From Bradyrhizobium sp. (GTDB lineage: Bacteria > Pseudomonadota > Alphaproteobacteria > Rhizobiales > Xanthobacteraceae): a stretch of DNA of 64,000 bases. Below the pieces are notes generated by a model. It had not been told where the DNA came from. It searched no databases and saw only the letters and a program-made list of their open reading frames with translations. The stretch covers positions 806,001 through 870,000 of the forward strand of contig NZ_JALHLP010000001.1 in NCBI RefSeq assembly GCF_022844465.1, read 5' to 3'. How positions within the stretch are numbered: the stretch's first letter is position 1; each line of letters starts with the position of its first letter. This document shows positions 17,251-26,475 of the stretch, in pieces. The position numbers and the translations under genes are program-made.

Positions 17251-18030
17251 ATGGACCTCAAATTCTCCAAGGTGACGCGCAAGGGGCCGATCACCATCAT
17301 CACGCTGTCGCGGCCGGAAGTGTACAACGCGCTGCACACCGACGCGCATTTCGAGCTCGACAAGGTGTTCGACGACTTCGCCGCCGACCCAGAACAGTGG
17401 GTCGCGATCGTCACCGGCGCCGGCGACAAGGCGTTCTGCGCCGGCAACGATCTGAAATGGCAGGCCGCCGGCGGCAAGCGCGGCTGGGACAAGGGCGGAT
17501 TTGCCGGCCTGACCTCGCGGTTCGACTGCGACAAGCCGATCATCGCCGCCGTCAACGGCGTGGCGATGGGCGGCGGTTTCGAGATCGCGCTGGCCTGCGA
17601 CCTCATCATCGCCGCCGAGAATGCCACCTTCGCGCTGCCCGAGCCGCGCGTCGGCCTCGCCGCATTGGCCGGCGGCGTGCACCGGCTGCCGCGGCAGATC
17701 GGGTTGAAGCGCGCCATGGGCATGATCCTCACCGCCCGCCACGTCTCGGCCAAGGAAGGCCTCGAACTCGGCTTCGTCAACGAGGTCGTGCCGGCAGGCG
17801 AAGCGCTCACCGCCGCCGAGCGCTGGGCAGAGACGATCTGCAAGAATTCGCCGATGTCGATCCGCGCCTCCAAGCAGGCGATCCAGCGCGGCCTGTCGGT
17901 ATCGCTGGAACAGGCGATCGCCGAGCAACGCGACTACCCGGCGGTGAAGGCGATGGCGGCCTCGCAGGATTATATCGAGGGACCAAAGGCGTTTGCGGAG
18001 AAGCGCCCGCCGAAATGGCTGGGGAAGTGA
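17251..18030 (+). CDS. Enoyl-CoA hydratase (crotonase family)
   Basis: A 259-residue crotonase. GAGDKAFCAGNDLK and NGVAMGGGFEIALACD form the oxyanion hole with the first Glu in GGFEIAL; the second Glu is in ALPEPRVGLAALAGG. Both catalytic Glu positions therefore appear retained, so hydration of trans-2-enoyl-CoA is likely. The ORF track starts 27 residues earlier, but ATG at 17251 follows CGGGAGCC at correct spacing and the product starts at the usual MDLKFSKV. The next feature is a family B repeat. Confidence 0.88.
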   Translation: MDLKFSKVTRKGPITIITLSRPEVYNALHTDAHFELDKVFDDFAADPEQWVAIVTGAGDKAFCAGNDLKWQAAGGKRGWDKGGFAGLTSRFDCDKPIIAAVNGVAMGGGFEIALACDLIIAAENATFALPEPRVGLAALAGGVHRLPRQIGLKRAMGMILTARHVSAKEGLELGFVNEVVPAGEALTAAERWAETICKNSPMSIRASKQAIQRGLSVSLEQAIAEQRDYPAVKAMAASQDYIEGPKAFAEKRPPKWLGK

Positions 18031-18042
18031 TACACCTTCCGC

Positions 18043-18124
18043 CGTCATTCCGGGATGATGCGCCAGCATCAGACCCGGAATCTCGAGATTCCGGGTTCTC
18101 GCTTACGCTCGCCCCGGAATGACG
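18043..18124. repeat. Family B palindromic repeat
   Basis: CGTCATTCCGGGATGATGC to GCCCCGGAATGACG with the GGAATCTCGAGATTCC core. It sits between convergent genes (crotonase on plus, DUF6285 on minus), 13 bases after the crotonase stop and 12 before the other. Confidence 0.85.
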
Positions 18125-18135
18125 GGGAGAGTCAT

Positions 18136-18510
18136 CTACTTCGTTCCCAACTCCCGCTTGTAGGACCCGTAGTTCGGCTGATCGACGGCGAGCTTGTCCA
18201 TCGTGGTCTGCCAGAGATGCTCGGCCAGTCCCGGCGTCTGCAGGTCAAGCTCGCCGCTGGCGATTTTTTCCGACAGTGCGCGGTTTAACTCCAGCAGCGA
18301 GCCGTCCACACCGAGCAGCCGCTTCAGCCGCGCGGCCTCAGACGCATCGCCGCCCTGCTCCAGCGCCAGTTGGCGGGAGACGAGGTCGAGCGCATTGATG
18401 CCGACGCGGAGCTTGAAGGCGTTGTGGCCCTTGATGGCGGGCGCGATCTCGTTGCGGAGGAAATCCGCGACCACCTTGACCAGCTCTTCGGGAGTCGGTT
18501 CGTCCTGCAT
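18136..18510 (-). CDS. DUF6285 protein, LvaB-like small subunit
   Basis: A 124-residue helical protein (MQDEPTPEELVKVVADFLRNEIAP...) of the DUF6285 type that regularly accompanies APH-fold kinases. In Pseudomonas putida levulinate catabolism, LvaB is a small protein needed together with the kinase LvaA to phosphorylate 4-hydroxyacyl-CoA; size and gene order match here. Its start overlaps the kinase stop (TAATG), indicating coupled translation and a likely complex. No catalytic motif is visible. Assignment to LvaB rests on family, size and context, not on alignment. Confidence 0.75.
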   Translation of the reverse strand: MQDEPTPEELVKVVADFLRNEIAPAIKGHNAFKLRVGINALDLVSRQLALEQGGDASEAARLKRLLGVDGSLLELNRALSEKIASGELDLQTPGLAEHLWQTTMDKLAVDQPNYGSYKRELGTK

Positions 18511-19496
18511 TATTTTTCCCTCGGAGCCAGCAGCCTGAGCAGATCGATCTCGGTCTCCGACGAGCGGCGGCCGATCATGGCGCGTTCCAGCGAGTGATCA
18601 GGCCCCTGCCGGAACCGCTGCATCATGCCGCAACACATCACGCCCCAGCGCAGTGTGCCCATCACTTCCCAGAACTTGACGCGGTCGGGGTCGACCTTGC
18701 GACCGGCTTGCTCGTAGCCGGCGAACAATTCCTCCCGTGACCCGAAACCCCCGACCGGCTTGTCGATCTCGCCGAAGCGCCAGGAGTTGACGCAGAGCCA
18801 GCCCAGATCCTCCATCGGGTCGCCGAAATGCGCCAGCTCCCAATCCAGCACCGCGCGCACGCCGTCGGGCCCGATGACGAGGTTGCCGTGGCGGAAGTCG
18901 CCATGCACCAGCGTCAACTCGCGCGATGGCCCGGGATCGTGCGCGCGCAGCCAGCGCAGCGCCAGTTCGAACACCGGGCGCGGCCGGCCGAAGCCATGGT
19001 ACTCGCGTTCGAGGTCGGCGATTTCCTTTGTCGAGTTCATCTCGCGCAGTTTCGGCAGCCGCAAGGCCGGCAGGCTGTGGATGCCCGCGGCCACCTGGCC
19101 CAACTGCCGCGCCAGCATCGGTCGCGCTTTGGCGAACTGCTCGTCGCGCAGAATCTTGCGCGCGATGGTCTCGCCCTCGATCCGCTGCATGATGAAGCCG
19201 GCGCCGAGTCCGTCCTCAGGCTGCAGCACATGCAGCACCCGCGGCGACGGCAGGCCGGCGTCGTGCGCAAGCTGCATCAGCACCGCTTCGGCATCGAGCC
19301 CGCAGGCCCGTCCCGGCGAAGCGCCATAGCCCGGCGGCGCGCGGCGCAGGATGGCGCCGGTGACGCCGCCGGCGTGAATGATGTCGAAGGTCCAGGTTTC
19401 CTGGCTGGCGCCGCCGGAAAGCCTGGCGGCGCCCGTGACGCCGCTCGCCCCCTTATACCAGGAAGCGACGCAGCGTCCGAGTTGTTCCTCGATCAT
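18510..19496 (-). CDS. APH-fold phosphotransferase, LvaA/ACAD10-11 kinase-like
   Basis: A 328-residue aminoglycoside-phosphotransferase-fold kinase. Catalytic loop LVHGDFRHGN has His198, Asp200 and Asn205; metal-binding Asp218 is in LDWELAHFGDP. The glycine-rich loop SGGASQETW and LRRAPPGYGA lie near the N-terminus. This subgroup, unlike antibiotic kinases, includes LvaA and the kinase domains of ACAD10/ACAD11, which phosphorylate the 4-hydroxyl of hydroxyacyl-CoA. It overlaps the upstream crotonase by 4 bases (ATGA) and the DUF6285 gene by 1. It is an acyl-CoA-catabolism gene rather than a resistance gene by context. Confidence 0.82.
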   Translation of the reverse strand: MIEEQLGRCVASWYKGASGVTGAARLSGGASQETWTFDIIHAGGVTGAILRRAPPGYGASPGRACGLDAEAVLMQLAHDAGLPSPRVLHVLQPEDGLGAGFIMQRIEGETIARKILRDEQFAKARPMLARQLGQVAAGIHSLPALRLPKLREMNSTKEIADLEREYHGFGRPRPVFELALRWLRAHDPGPSRELTLVHGDFRHGNLVIGPDGVRAVLDWELAHFGDPMEDLGWLCVNSWRFGEIDKPVGGFGSREELFAGYEQAGRKVDPDRVKFWEVMGTLRWGVMCCGMMQRFRQGPDHSLERAMIGRRSSETEIDLLRLLAPREK

Positions 19497-20284
19497 TTGC
19501 CCCTGAACTTGGCGGGACGCTTCTCAAGGAAGGCGGTGACGCCTTCCTTGAAATCCTCCGCCGCGCCGGCGACGCGCTGCGACTCGAATTCGAGATTGAG
19601 CTGCTCCTCGAAGGAGTTTTCCGGACTGTCCCAATAGAGCTTGCGGATCAGCGACAGCGCGACGGTCGGGCCATTGGCAAGCTCGTGCGCGAGCTTCATC
19701 GCCTCTTCCATCAACACGGCATCGTCATGGACGCGGTTGACGAGACCCCATTCGAGCGCCTTTTCCGCCGGCAGCCGCTCGCCCATCAGCGATAATTCGA
19801 CCGAGCGCGCCTTGCCGATCAGACGCGGCAATAGCCACGTCGAGCCGCAATCCGGCACCAGGCCGATACGGCGGAACGCCTGCAGGAAATACGACGAGCG
19901 CGCGCACAGGATCATGTCGCCCATCAGCGCGAAACTCATCCCGGCGCCGGCGGCCGGACCGTTGACCGCCGACACGATCGGGCAATGCAGGTTGCGCAGC
20001 CGGCGCAGGAACGGATGAAACCCTGTCTCCAGCGAGGCGCCGGCGTTGCTCTTGCCGGGCTTCTGGTTGTTGCGGCCCTGCAGATTGGCGCCGGTGCAGA
20101 ATGCGCGCCCGGCGCCGGTCAGCACCAGGCAGCGCACCTCCGCCCGCTTCTCCTCGATCGCATCGAGCGCGTCGGCAAGGCCCCCCAGCATGTCCATCGA
20201 AACCGCGTTCATGACCTCCTGGTGGTCGAGCCGGAGAATGGCGACCGAGCCGTCGAAATCGAGCGTGACGTGCTTGAACTGCAT
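19493..20284 (-). CDS. Enoyl-CoA hydratase/isomerase, PaaG-like
   Basis: A 263-residue crotonase. GAGRAFCTGANLQGRNN and NGPAAGAGMSFALMGD form the oxyanion hole, and FRRIGLVPDCGSTWLLPRLIG plus the ending GVTAFLEKRPAKFRGK closely recall the PaaG branch, in which Asp replaces the usual second Glu. PaaG is a ring 1,2-epoxyphenylacetyl-CoA isomerase that also has delta3-delta2 enoyl-CoA isomerase activity. First gene of an operon with the LvaA- and LvaB-like genes, where an enoyl-CoA isomerase role fits. The paa cluster 30 kb away lacks paaG, so a contribution there cannot be excluded. Confidence 0.82.
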   Translation of the reverse strand: MQFKHVTLDFDGSVAILRLDHQEVMNAVSMDMLGGLADALDAIEEKRAEVRCLVLTGAGRAFCTGANLQGRNNQKPGKSNAGASLETGFHPFLRRLRNLHCPIVSAVNGPAAGAGMSFALMGDMILCARSSYFLQAFRRIGLVPDCGSTWLLPRLIGKARSVELSLMGERLPAEKALEWGLVNRVHDDAVLMEEAMKLAHELANGPTVALSLIRKLYWDSPENSFEEQLNLEFESQRVAGAAEDFKEGVTAFLEKRPAKFRGK

Positions 20285-20446
20285 GGTTTCCTCGTGAGTT
20301 GCGTTTACGCGCTATTCGATCGGCCGGCACGCCGGATCCGACCTTTGCGCCCATATTTGATTTTCCGGGCACGCTTGTCCATGGTTGCAGCAGAGCATCT
20401 GCCCACCCTTGAACGCACGACTTGGCGCCCAACGAACGGAAACCCC

Positions 20447-21226
20447 ATGAGCATCTTCGACCTCACCGGCCGCACCGCCGTCATCACCGGCGGCAATGGC
20501 GGCATCGGCCTCGGCATCGCCCAGGCGCTGAACGCCCAGGGCTGCAACGTCTCGATCTGGGGCCGCAACGCCGAGAAGAACAAGCGCGCGGCGGCATCCA
20601 TGGCGGCCGGCCCCGGCAAGGTCCACAGCCTGATCTGCGACGTCGCCGATCCGGCTTCGGTCAAGGCGGCGATGAAGGCCACGCTCGATACTTTCGGCCG
20701 GGTCGATGGCTGCTTTGCCAACGCCGGCATCGGCGGCGGTGGACGGCGCGCCTTCATCGACCGCACCGAGGAGGAATGGCGGAAAATGTTCGCCACCAAT
20801 CTCGACGGCGTCTTCCACGTGTTCCAGGCCGCCGCCCGCCACATGACCGAGCGCGCCGAGGCCGGCGACAGATTCGGCCGGCTGGTCGCGACCTCGAGCC
20901 TCGCCTCGCTGTTCGGCACCGCGCGCAACGAGCATTATGCCGGCACCAAGGCCGCGTTGAACGCGCTGTGCCGGGCGCTCGCGGTCGAACTGGCGCGCTA
21001 CGGCGTGACCGCGAACGCGATCCTGCCCGGCTGGATCAAGAGCGACATGACCGCCGGCATCATGGGCAACGAGAAATTCGTCGCCAACGTGATGCCGCGG
21101 ATTCCGGTGCGCCGTTTCGGCGAGCCCGCGGATTTCGGCGGCATCGCGGTGTACATCATGAGCCAGGCGTCGTCCTACCATACGGCGGATTGCTTCGTGA
21201 TCGACGGCGGCTACACGGCGTTCTGA
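20447..21226 (+). CDS. SDR-family dehydrogenase
   Basis: A 259-residue SDR with TGGNGGIGLG near residue 14, NAGIGGGG near 90, catalytic Ser in VATSSLASL and YAGTK intact, ending in FVIDGGYTAF. ATG at 20447 (MSIFDLTGR) was chosen over the long track ORF from 19985, whose upstream part is antisense to the PaaG-like gene. Divergent from the crotonase-kinase operon with a 162-base gap, so the two probably share a regulatory region. By analogy with LvaD it may oxidise or reduce a hydroxyacyl-CoA; this is inference. Confidence 0.85.
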   Translation: MSIFDLTGRTAVITGGNGGIGLGIAQALNAQGCNVSIWGRNAEKNKRAAASMAAGPGKVHSLICDVADPASVKAAMKATLDTFGRVDGCFANAGIGGGGRRAFIDRTEEEWRKMFATNLDGVFHVFQAAARHMTERAEAGDRFGRLVATSSLASLFGTARNEHYAGTKAALNALCRALAVELARYGVTANAILPGWIKSDMTAGIMGNEKFVANVMPRIPVRRFGEPADFGGIAVYIMSQASSYHTADCFVIDGGYTAF

Positions 21227-21272
21227 GCTTGGAAATTGGCGGAAATGGGCGACGGTATCGTCGCAACGCAAC

Positions 21273-21354
21273 CGTCATTGCGAGCGCAGCGAAGCAATCC
21301 ATGCTTACTTCCTTTGTGGCACGGTGGTATTGCTTCGCTCCGCTCGCAATGACG
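21273..21354. repeat. Family A palindromic repeat
   Basis: CGTCATTGCGAGCGCAGCG and CGCTCCGCTCGCAATGACG arms around GAAGCAATCCATG and TATTGCTTCG. It separates the 3' ends of the convergent SDR and htpX genes. Confidence 0.85.
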
Positions 21355-21367
21355 ACGGAATGACAAC

Positions 21368-22306
<939 letters not shown>

Positions 22307-22635
22307 TGTCGTCTCCCAGCCGCGTCATGTCCCAGCCCCCCGCGGCAGGAAGGTCAGGGCTGGCATCCCAGAAATAGTGATCCACCCGGTGATGCTTCAA
22401 GATGCCAGAGTGCGTCGAGGCGCCGCGTTTGCCAGCATTAACTAGGCGTAATCTGCCGGCTTCGACCCGACACCCGGCTCCGGAGCACTTCCTTGCCCCG
22501 CGGCCATCGCCGCTTGTACAAGGCCGTCGCCGCCTCCTATATTGCCGCGGCAACGACGGCTCCGGGGCCATTCCTGGCTGAGTTCCGGGTAACGGTAACC
22601 GATCGTCGAAAAACAAAACCCGAGGAAATGAAGAA
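22307..22635. other. 329-base intergenic gap between htpX and the VOC gene
   Basis: Divergent promoter region of htpX (minus) and the VOC-fold gene (plus). No ORF with recognisable protein, RNA gene or dispersed repeat is seen. Track ORFs through it are mixed-composition shadows. GAGGAA at 22621-22626 is the likely ribosome-binding site of the VOC gene. Confidence 0.5.
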
Positions 22636-23013
22636 ATGTTTTCGCATGTGATGATCGGCACCAATGACCTCGACAGGGCCAAGACGTTCTATGACGCGCT
22701 GCTTGGCGCGCTCGACGTCCGCCCCGCCAGGGTCGACCGCCACCGGATTTTCTATTCCACCAAGACCGGCACCTTCTCGGTCTCGAAGCCGATCAACGGC
22801 CAGCCGGCGACGGCCGCCAATGGCGGCACCATCGGCTTTGCCGCCAGCTCGCCGGCGCAGGCCGACGCCTGGCACGCAGCCGGCATCGCCCATGGCGCGA
22901 CAACTTGCGAGGATCCGCCCGGCTGGCGCGAGAGCCCCGCCGGCAAATTCTACCTGGCCTATCTGCGCGATCCCGACGGCAACAAGCTCTGCGCCATGCA
23001 CCGGCCGACATAA
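22636..23013 (+). CDS. VOC-family (glyoxalase-like) protein
   Basis: A 125-residue single vicinal-oxygen-chelate domain: FSHVMIGTNDLDRAKTFYDALLG at the start and FYLAYLRDPDGNKLCAMH at the end, the paired beta-alpha-beta-beta-beta modules. His4 and a C-terminal acidic/His region could ligate metal, but such small proteins range from lyases and dioxygenases to resistance proteins, so no substrate is assigned. It has its own promoter region opposite htpX and is followed by a dispersed repeat. Confidence 0.85.
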   Translation: MFSHVMIGTNDLDRAKTFYDALLGALDVRPARVDRHRIFYSTKTGTFSVSKPINGQPATAANGGTIGFAASSPAQADAWHAAGIAHGATTCEDPPGWRESPAGKFYLAYLRDPDGNKLCAMHRPT

Positions 23014-23026
23014 CGGGGCTGCCAGA

Positions 23027-23130
23027 CCTCATCCTGAGGAGCATCGCGAAGCGATGCGTCTCGAAGGATAAATGGCACCGGCGGGGCCTCATGGTTCGAG
23101 ACGGCGCTATAGCGCCTCCTCACCATGAGG
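23027..23130. repeat. Palindromic repeat family I (CCTCATCCTGAGGAGC...)
   Basis: CCTCATCCTGAGGAGC...GCGATGCGTCTCGAAGGAT, then CCTCATGGTTCGAGACGGCGC and its partner GCGCCTCCTCACCATGAGG; the CCTCATGG/CCATGAGG ends close an inner stem. Only copy of this family noted in the window. Confidence 0.7.
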
Positions 23131-23270
23131 TTCGCCACTTCGCGGTTCGCCACTTGCCACGAGGCGGAAAATTGCCCCGTGAATGTACAAAGCCTGTTGC
23201 GCCGTTTACATTGCCGGCCAACCAATAGCGCGCACCCAAAAAAAGCCTGCGCCAACGGGAGAAACGACCC

Positions 23271-24545
23271 ATGAAACACGCCTACATCCCGCGAACGACG
23301 ACCTACAACCTCAATCCGGGCGAGGAACTGAACGATCTCAGAATGTCGGACCAGGTCCGTCCGCTGTACGAGCACGTCAAGAAATTCATCCGCGAGACCG
23401 TCGACCCGATGTCGGTGGAATTCGTGCGCCTTGGCGAGAACAAGAAGGACCGCTGGAGCTTTACCCCCGAGCAGCTCGCCGTGCTGCAGAAAGCCAAGGA
23501 CAAGGCCAAGGAGGAAGGGCTGTGGAACTTCTTCCTGCCTGACGACGAGACCGGCCAGGGGCTGAAGAATCTCGACTACGCCTATATCGCGGTCGAGCTT
23601 GCGAAGAATCCGATGGCCTCGGAGACCATGAACTGCTCGGCCCCGGATACCGGCAACATGGAGGTGCTGGAGCGGGTCGGCACCAAGGCGCAGAAGGAGA
23701 AGTGGCTGAAACCACTGCTGTCGGGCGAGATCCGCTCCGCCTACGCCATGACCGAGCCCAACGTCGCCTCCTCCGACGCCAAGAACATCTCGACCTCGGC
23801 CAAGCTCGTCGGCGACGAATGGGTGATCAACGGCGAGAAGTACTACATTTCAGGCGCCGGCGATCCGCGCTGCAAGATCATGATCGTGATGGTCAAGACC
23901 AACCCGGACGCGCCGCCGAGCAAGCAGCAGTCTCAGATCCTGGTGCCGATCGACACGCCCGGCGTCGAGATCCTCGGTCCGATGCATGTATTCGGCCACG
24001 ACCACGCCCCGCGCGGCCACATGCACCTGCGCTTCAACAATTGCCGGGTGCCGAAGGAGAACCTCCTGCTCGGCGAAGGCCGCGGCTTCGAGATTTCGCA
24101 GGTTCGCCTCGGGCCGGGCCGCATCCATCACTGCATGCGCACGATCGGCAAGGCGGAGAAGGCGCTGGACCTGATGGTGTCGCGCGGACTGACCCGTGAA
24201 GCCTTCGGCAAGAAGATCGCCCATCTCGGCGGCAATCTGCAGATCATCGCGCAGGCGCGCTGCGAGATCGAGGCGATGCGGCTGATGGTGCTGAAGGCCG
24301 CCAAGGCGATGGACGTGCTCGGCAACAAGGAGGCGCGGATCTGGGTCAGCATGGTCAAGGCCATGGTGCCGGAGCGCACCTGCCGCATCATCGACCAGGC
24401 GATCCAGATGCACGGGGCGACCGGCATCTCGCAGTGGAGCCCGCTCGGCGAAATGTACCAGGACGTCCGCCACCTCCGCTTTGCCGACGGCCCCGACGAG
24501 GTCCACTGGATGGTGGTCGGCCGCCACGAACTGAGCATGCCATAG
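23271..24545 (+). CDS. Acyl-CoA dehydrogenase, ACAD10/11 (LvaC)-like
   Basis: A 424-residue acyl-CoA dehydrogenase-fold flavoprotein. AYAMTEPNVASSDAKN (about 165) and WVINGEKYYISGAGDPRCK bind FAD and substrate; the C-terminal LRFADGPDEVHWMVV resembles the ADGPDEVH motif of mammalian ACAD10/ACAD11. In those proteins and in LvaC this domain processes a 4-phosphoacyl-CoA made by an APH-type kinase. The LvaA/LvaB-like kinase pair lies 4 kb away, which fits. Annotation as LvaC-like is inferred from motif and neighbourhood. It starts 257 bases after the VOC gene. Confidence 0.88.
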   Translation: MKHAYIPRTTTYNLNPGEELNDLRMSDQVRPLYEHVKKFIRETVDPMSVEFVRLGENKKDRWSFTPEQLAVLQKAKDKAKEEGLWNFFLPDDETGQGLKNLDYAYIAVELAKNPMASETMNCSAPDTGNMEVLERVGTKAQKEKWLKPLLSGEIRSAYAMTEPNVASSDAKNISTSAKLVGDEWVINGEKYYISGAGDPRCKIMIVMVKTNPDAPPSKQQSQILVPIDTPGVEILGPMHVFGHDHAPRGHMHLRFNNCRVPKENLLLGEGRGFEISQVRLGPGRIHHCMRTIGKAEKALDLMVSRGLTREAFGKKIAHLGGNLQIIAQARCEIEAMRLMVLKAAKAMDVLGNKEARIWVSMVKAMVPERTCRIIDQAIQMHGATGISQWSPLGEMYQDVRHLRFADGPDEVHWMVVGRHELSMP

Positions 24546-24578
24546 GGCTATTGGGGCGCTCGCGGGAATCCCCGTGCG

Positions 24579-24709
24579 GCGCCCCCACCCTAACCCTCCC
24601 CCGCAAGCGGGAGAGGGAACGGAGCGCGTTGTGTAATTGACGGCGGACGCACAACACGCGACGCCGCACTCCCTCTCCCGCTTGCGGGGGAGGGTTAGGG
24701 TGGGGGTGC
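24579..24709. repeat. Long near-perfect inverted repeat, family C
   Basis: GCGCCCCCACCCTAACCCTC to about 24618 and GAGGGTTAGGGTGGGGGTGC from about 24670 to 24709 pair over nearly 40 bases, including CCCGCAAGCGGGAGAGGGA. The unpaired middle is about 50 bases. Related copies at 26225 and 26414. Confidence 0.85.
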
Positions 24710-24773
24710 CTCCGCGGGCTCCCCTCTCCGAAATCCCTCTTGCCGCCAAACGCAGCAAAACCGGAAGCATTCC

Positions 24774-25394
24774 ATGCAATACGCCGCCGACGACCTGACG
24801 CCCCGCGAGCGCTACAAGGTGCTGACCTCCTTCGTGCTGCCGCGGCCGATCGCCTGGGTGACGACGATCGGGCCGGCCGGCGTGGTCAACGCGGCGCCGT
24901 TCAGCTTCTTCAACGTGTTCTGCGAGGACCCGCCGCTGTGCATGTTCGCCGCCAATCTGCGCCCCGACGGCCGCGTCAAGGACACCGTGGTCAACATCCG
25001 CGCCAGCAACGAATTCGTGGTCAACATGACCGACGAGCCGCTGGCGCTGGCGATGCATGAATCCAGCGGCGACTTCCCGCCCGATGTCGGCGAGCCTGAT
25101 TATCTGAAGCTGAAGTTGGCGCCGTCGACCAAAATCGCGGTGCCGCGGCTGGCCGACGCGCCGTTTGCGATGGAATGCAGGACCTGGAAGGAGATCGACG
25201 TCAACGGCGACCGGCTATTGGTGATGGGCGAAGGCATCCACTTCCATATCCGCGACGAATTGTGGGACCACGCCGCAATGCGCGTCCACATGGATCGCTA
25301 TCACCCGATCGGCCGCATGTTCGCCGACCGCTATTGCCGGACCGACGACCGGGTGGTGTTCCCGCCGGCCGAGGGCGCAAAGCGCGCCGGTTAG
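24774..25394 (+). CDS. Flavin reductase-like (FMN split-barrel) protein
   Basis: A 206-residue protein with the flavin-reductase/DIM6 split barrel: LPRPIAWVTTIGPAGVVNAAPFSFFNVFCEDPPL binds FMN, with NEFVVNM downstream. Such proteins reduce flavin with NAD(P)H for two-component monooxygenases or act as flavoenzymes themselves. No matching oxygenase component is adjacent. Its 3' end overlaps the convergent hydrolase gene by 4 bases. Confidence 0.85.
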   Translation: MQYAADDLTPRERYKVLTSFVLPRPIAWVTTIGPAGVVNAAPFSFFNVFCEDPPLCMFAANLRPDGRVKDTVVNIRASNEFVVNMTDEPLALAMHESSGDFPPDVGEPDYLKLKLAPSTKIAVPRLADAPFAMECRTWKEIDVNGDRLLVMGEGIHFHIRDELWDHAAMRVHMDRYHPIGRMFADRYCRTDDRVVFPPAEGAKRAG

Positions 25395-26149
25395 GCGGTC
25401 GCCGGCCGGTGGGCGCGCAGGAAGGATCGGATCTGGCGCACCGCGAGCGGCACCCGCTCCTTCGGCTCCTTCCACGGAAACAGGCTGACTTCCGCATTCG
25501 GCGCCAGCATCGCGCTCTCCATCGCGACGTCATAGGGATGCGCGGGGATGTCGTCGGGCAGGACCAGGACCGGCGTCCGGCACTGGCGCACGAAATCGCG
25601 GGTCACGGTGAAGACGAAATCGGGGTTGTTGCGGTACATCCGGGTCAGGAATTTCTCGGCCTGCGCCATCGTGAGATCGGGCCGCTGCTTGAGCAGCTGC
25701 GGCGCCCAGCCCTTGATGTTGTTGTCGTAGAACAGATCGCGCATCTCCGGGCGCGAGCCTGACGGCATTGCCAGCACGGCCGCGACAACGCGCTCCGGCG
25801 CGCGCTTGATCAGGTTCCAGATCAAGGGACCGCCGATGCAGAAACCCAGCACCATGAATTTCTTGAAGCCGAGGTGGTCCATCAGGGCTAGCTGGTCGTC
25901 GGTATGGGAATCCCAGGGACGCTCGATCTCGAGCGGGCCGGTCGATTGGCCGGGCGGGGCGTTGCGCAGGTCGAAGGCGATGCAGCGGTACTCGTCGCCG
26001 AACTCCTCGATGGCGTTGAACGGCGGATAATCGCCGGTGATCCCCGCAATGTTCGAGTTCAAGCCGCCGCCGGCGATCAAGAGCAGCGGGAAGCCGGAGC
26101 CGGTCTCCTCATAGTGAATGCGAACGGCGCCTTTTTCGAAGAAGCTCAT
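25391..26149 (-). CDS. Alpha/beta hydrolase with Cys at the nucleophile elbow
   Basis: A 252-residue alpha/beta hydrolase. The oxyanion region is LLIAGGG and the elbow is GFCIGG with Cys104 in place of Ser, as in dienelactone hydrolases; the acid Asp is likely in LPDDIPAHP. Cys nucleophiles are uncommon in this fold and usually mark lactone or thioester chemistry. No clear catalytic His motif (GxxH) stands out near the C-terminus, so activity is uncertain. It converges on and overlaps the flavin reductase gene by 4 bases and is followed upstream by family C repeats. Confidence 0.8.
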   Translation of the reverse strand: MSFFEKGAVRIHYEETGSGFPLLLIAGGGLNSNIAGITGDYPPFNAIEEFGDEYRCIAFDLRNAPPGQSTGPLEIERPWDSHTDDQLALMDHLGFKKFMVLGFCIGGPLIWNLIKRAPERVVAAVLAMPSGSRPEMRDLFYDNNIKGWAPQLLKQRPDLTMAQAEKFLTRMYRNNPDFVFTVTRDFVRQCRTPVLVLPDDIPAHPYDVAMESAMLAPNAEVSLFPWKEPKERVPLAVRQIRSFLRAHRPATA

Positions 26150-26224
26150 GGCGGTTTCCCCTGTCCTTTTTTAGCGCGCGTACGCGGCGCGCAATTTGTC
26201 GGGCCTCCATTGAGAGTCCCCGTG

Positions 26225-26394
26225 GGGCGCCCCCACCCCAACCCTCCCCCGCAAGGGGGAGAGGGAGCCGGGCGCGCGCTGCTTGGTGAAGAGCTTAGTC
26301 GACGGCGCGGATGTTGGCCAACAAGGAAGGTATTGTCGCAACACGCGCCCCCTCTCCCGCTTGCGGGGGAAGGTCGGGGTGGGGGTGCTGCTGC
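26225..26394. repeat. Family C inverted repeat, second copy
   Basis: GGCGCCCCCACCCCAACCCTCCCCCGCAAG and CTTGCGGGGGAAGGTCGGGGTGGGGGTGC are complementary arms 80-100 bases apart. In the 326-base gap between the hydrolase and YghU genes, which holds no gene. Confidence 0.8.
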
Positions 26395-26413
26395 GCATTC
26401 GACTCGTGGAGAG

Positions 26414-26467
26414 TCCCCCCTCACCCGGCGCTTCGCGCCGACCTCTCCCCGCAAGCGGGGCGAGGTA
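26414..26467. repeat. Family C-related short repeat
   Basis: CCCCCCTCACCCGGCGCTTCGCGCCGACCTCTCCCCGCAAGCGGGGCGAGGT contains two stems, CGGCGC/GCGCCG and CCCCGC/GCGGGG. A similar unit is at 56846-56892. Confidence 0.65.
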
Positions 26468-26475
26468 AGCAAGCC

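Noticed and set aside
18510-19496. Aminoglycoside or macrolide resistance kinase
   Set aside because: The fold matches, but coupling to a DUF6285 protein and a crotonase and the ACAD neighbours point to acyl-CoA metabolism.
24579-26467. CRISPR array
   Set aside because: The repeats are long inverted repeats with irregular spacing, not regularly spaced direct repeats with unique spacers, and no cas genes are present.
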